This document shows, piece by piece, positions 11,932 to 12,061 of a stretch of DNA of 12,061 nt. Source of the stretch: Actinomycetota bacterium (GTDB taxonomy: Bacteria; Actinomycetota; Thermoleophilia; Gaiellales; Gaiellaceae); contig PLDP01000276.1 of the NCBI GenBank assembly GCA_003136795.1, positions 1 to 12,061 on the forward strand, in the 5' to 3' direction. The notes beneath the pieces are model-generated. The model did not search any database, was not told the DNA's origin, and saw only the letters and a list, made by a program, of their open reading frames with translations. The translations under genes were made by a program, and so were the position numbers. Positions within the stretch are counted from its first letter, which is position 1. Every line of letters begins with the position of its first letter.

Positions 11932-12061
11932 ATGGAATTCGGCGCGCATGTGTCCTCCAGCGGAGGAATCGACTCGGCCATCGATCGCATCGAGGCGATC
12001 GGCGGCGACTGTGTGCAGGTGTTCACGCAGAGCCCCCGTATGTGGCGGCCGACGAACCACA
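11932..12061 (+). CDS. nfo: Endonuclease IV (AP endonuclease), N-terminal part
   Basis: ATG 11932 opens a frame that runs off the window end after 43 residues. It begins MEFGAHVSSSGGIDSAIDRI and continues with IGGDCVQVFTQSPRMWRP, matching the first strand, GAHVS..GG motif and the QIFT..PR.W segment of the endonuclease IV TIM barrel. His6 of GAHVS belongs to the family's metal/active-site region. The enzyme cleaves DNA at abasic sites in base excision repair. Only the first sixth or so of the usual about 280 residues is visible. It is divergent from gltX across 20 bp with no ribosome-binding site of note, consistent with a very short or absent leader. Confidence 0.88.
   Translation, partial: MEFGAHVSSSGGIDSAIDRIEAIGGDCVQVFTQSPRMWRPTNH

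Noticed and set aside
1..12061. CRISPR array, prophage, toxin-antitoxin or defence island
   Set aside because: No spaced direct repeats, integrase, capsid, nuclease-helicase or toxin motifs are visible; all confident genes are housekeeping, signalling or uncharacterised.

Overview
This is a 12 kb GC-rich chromosomal segment with strong G/C bias at third codon positions, GTG starts, tRNA genes without an encoded CCA, and several genes whose start codon lies just after a TANNNT box. These traits point to an actinobacterium. The gene content and the shape of the glutamyl-tRNA synthetase suggest the Thermoleophilia (Gaiellales or Solirubrobacterales); that placement is inference, not a database result.

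Layout. The end of an unrecognised gene (1-171) is followed by tRNA-Gln(CTG) with its own -10 box and an intrinsic terminator. Next comes a small coding region in which the open frame switches (394-761). From 766 to 3997 lies a signalling cluster: a receiver-like protein with Glu in place of the phosphoacceptor Asp (minus), a divergent OmpR-type regulator (plus), and a convergent pair of a membrane histidine kinase and a single-domain receiver (minus, ATGA overlap). A secreted branched-chain-amino-acid-type substrate-binding protein (4126-5421) stands alone between a clear sigma70-like promoter and a perfect 13-bp terminator hairpin. Two uncharacterised genes follow (5501-6244, 6287-6904). A hairpin-rich stretch of about 170 bp includes a REP-like palindrome and precedes tRNA-Glu(CTC) on the minus strand. 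A minus-strand set then reads, in transcription order, single-domain receiver, M3-like zinc peptidase (GTGA overlap) and membrane GGDEF diguanylate cyclase, pointing towards tRNA-Glu. Divergent from it is a membrane-anchored protein of unknown function (9938-10504), then a possible 43-residue protein. The window ends with gltX (minus) and the divergent start of an endonuclease IV gene, nfo.

How the parts may work together. Four receiver proteins, one kinase and one diguanylate cyclase within 9 kb make this a dense signalling neighbourhood. The kinase and its coupled receiver are the obvious cognate pair. The OmpR-type regulator is the only DNA-binding output here and may be served by the same kinase. 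tRNA-Gln, tRNA-Glu and gltX all serve Glu/Gln decoding.

I see no defence island, CRISPR array, phage or biosynthetic cluster. The points most worth attention are the TANNNT-N6-start architecture, the 20-bp gltX/nfo intergenic region where both -10 boxes are nearly the same bases, the frame break at 394-761, the Asp-to-Glu receiver, the gltX lacking its usual zinc module, and the receiver-peptidase coupling.
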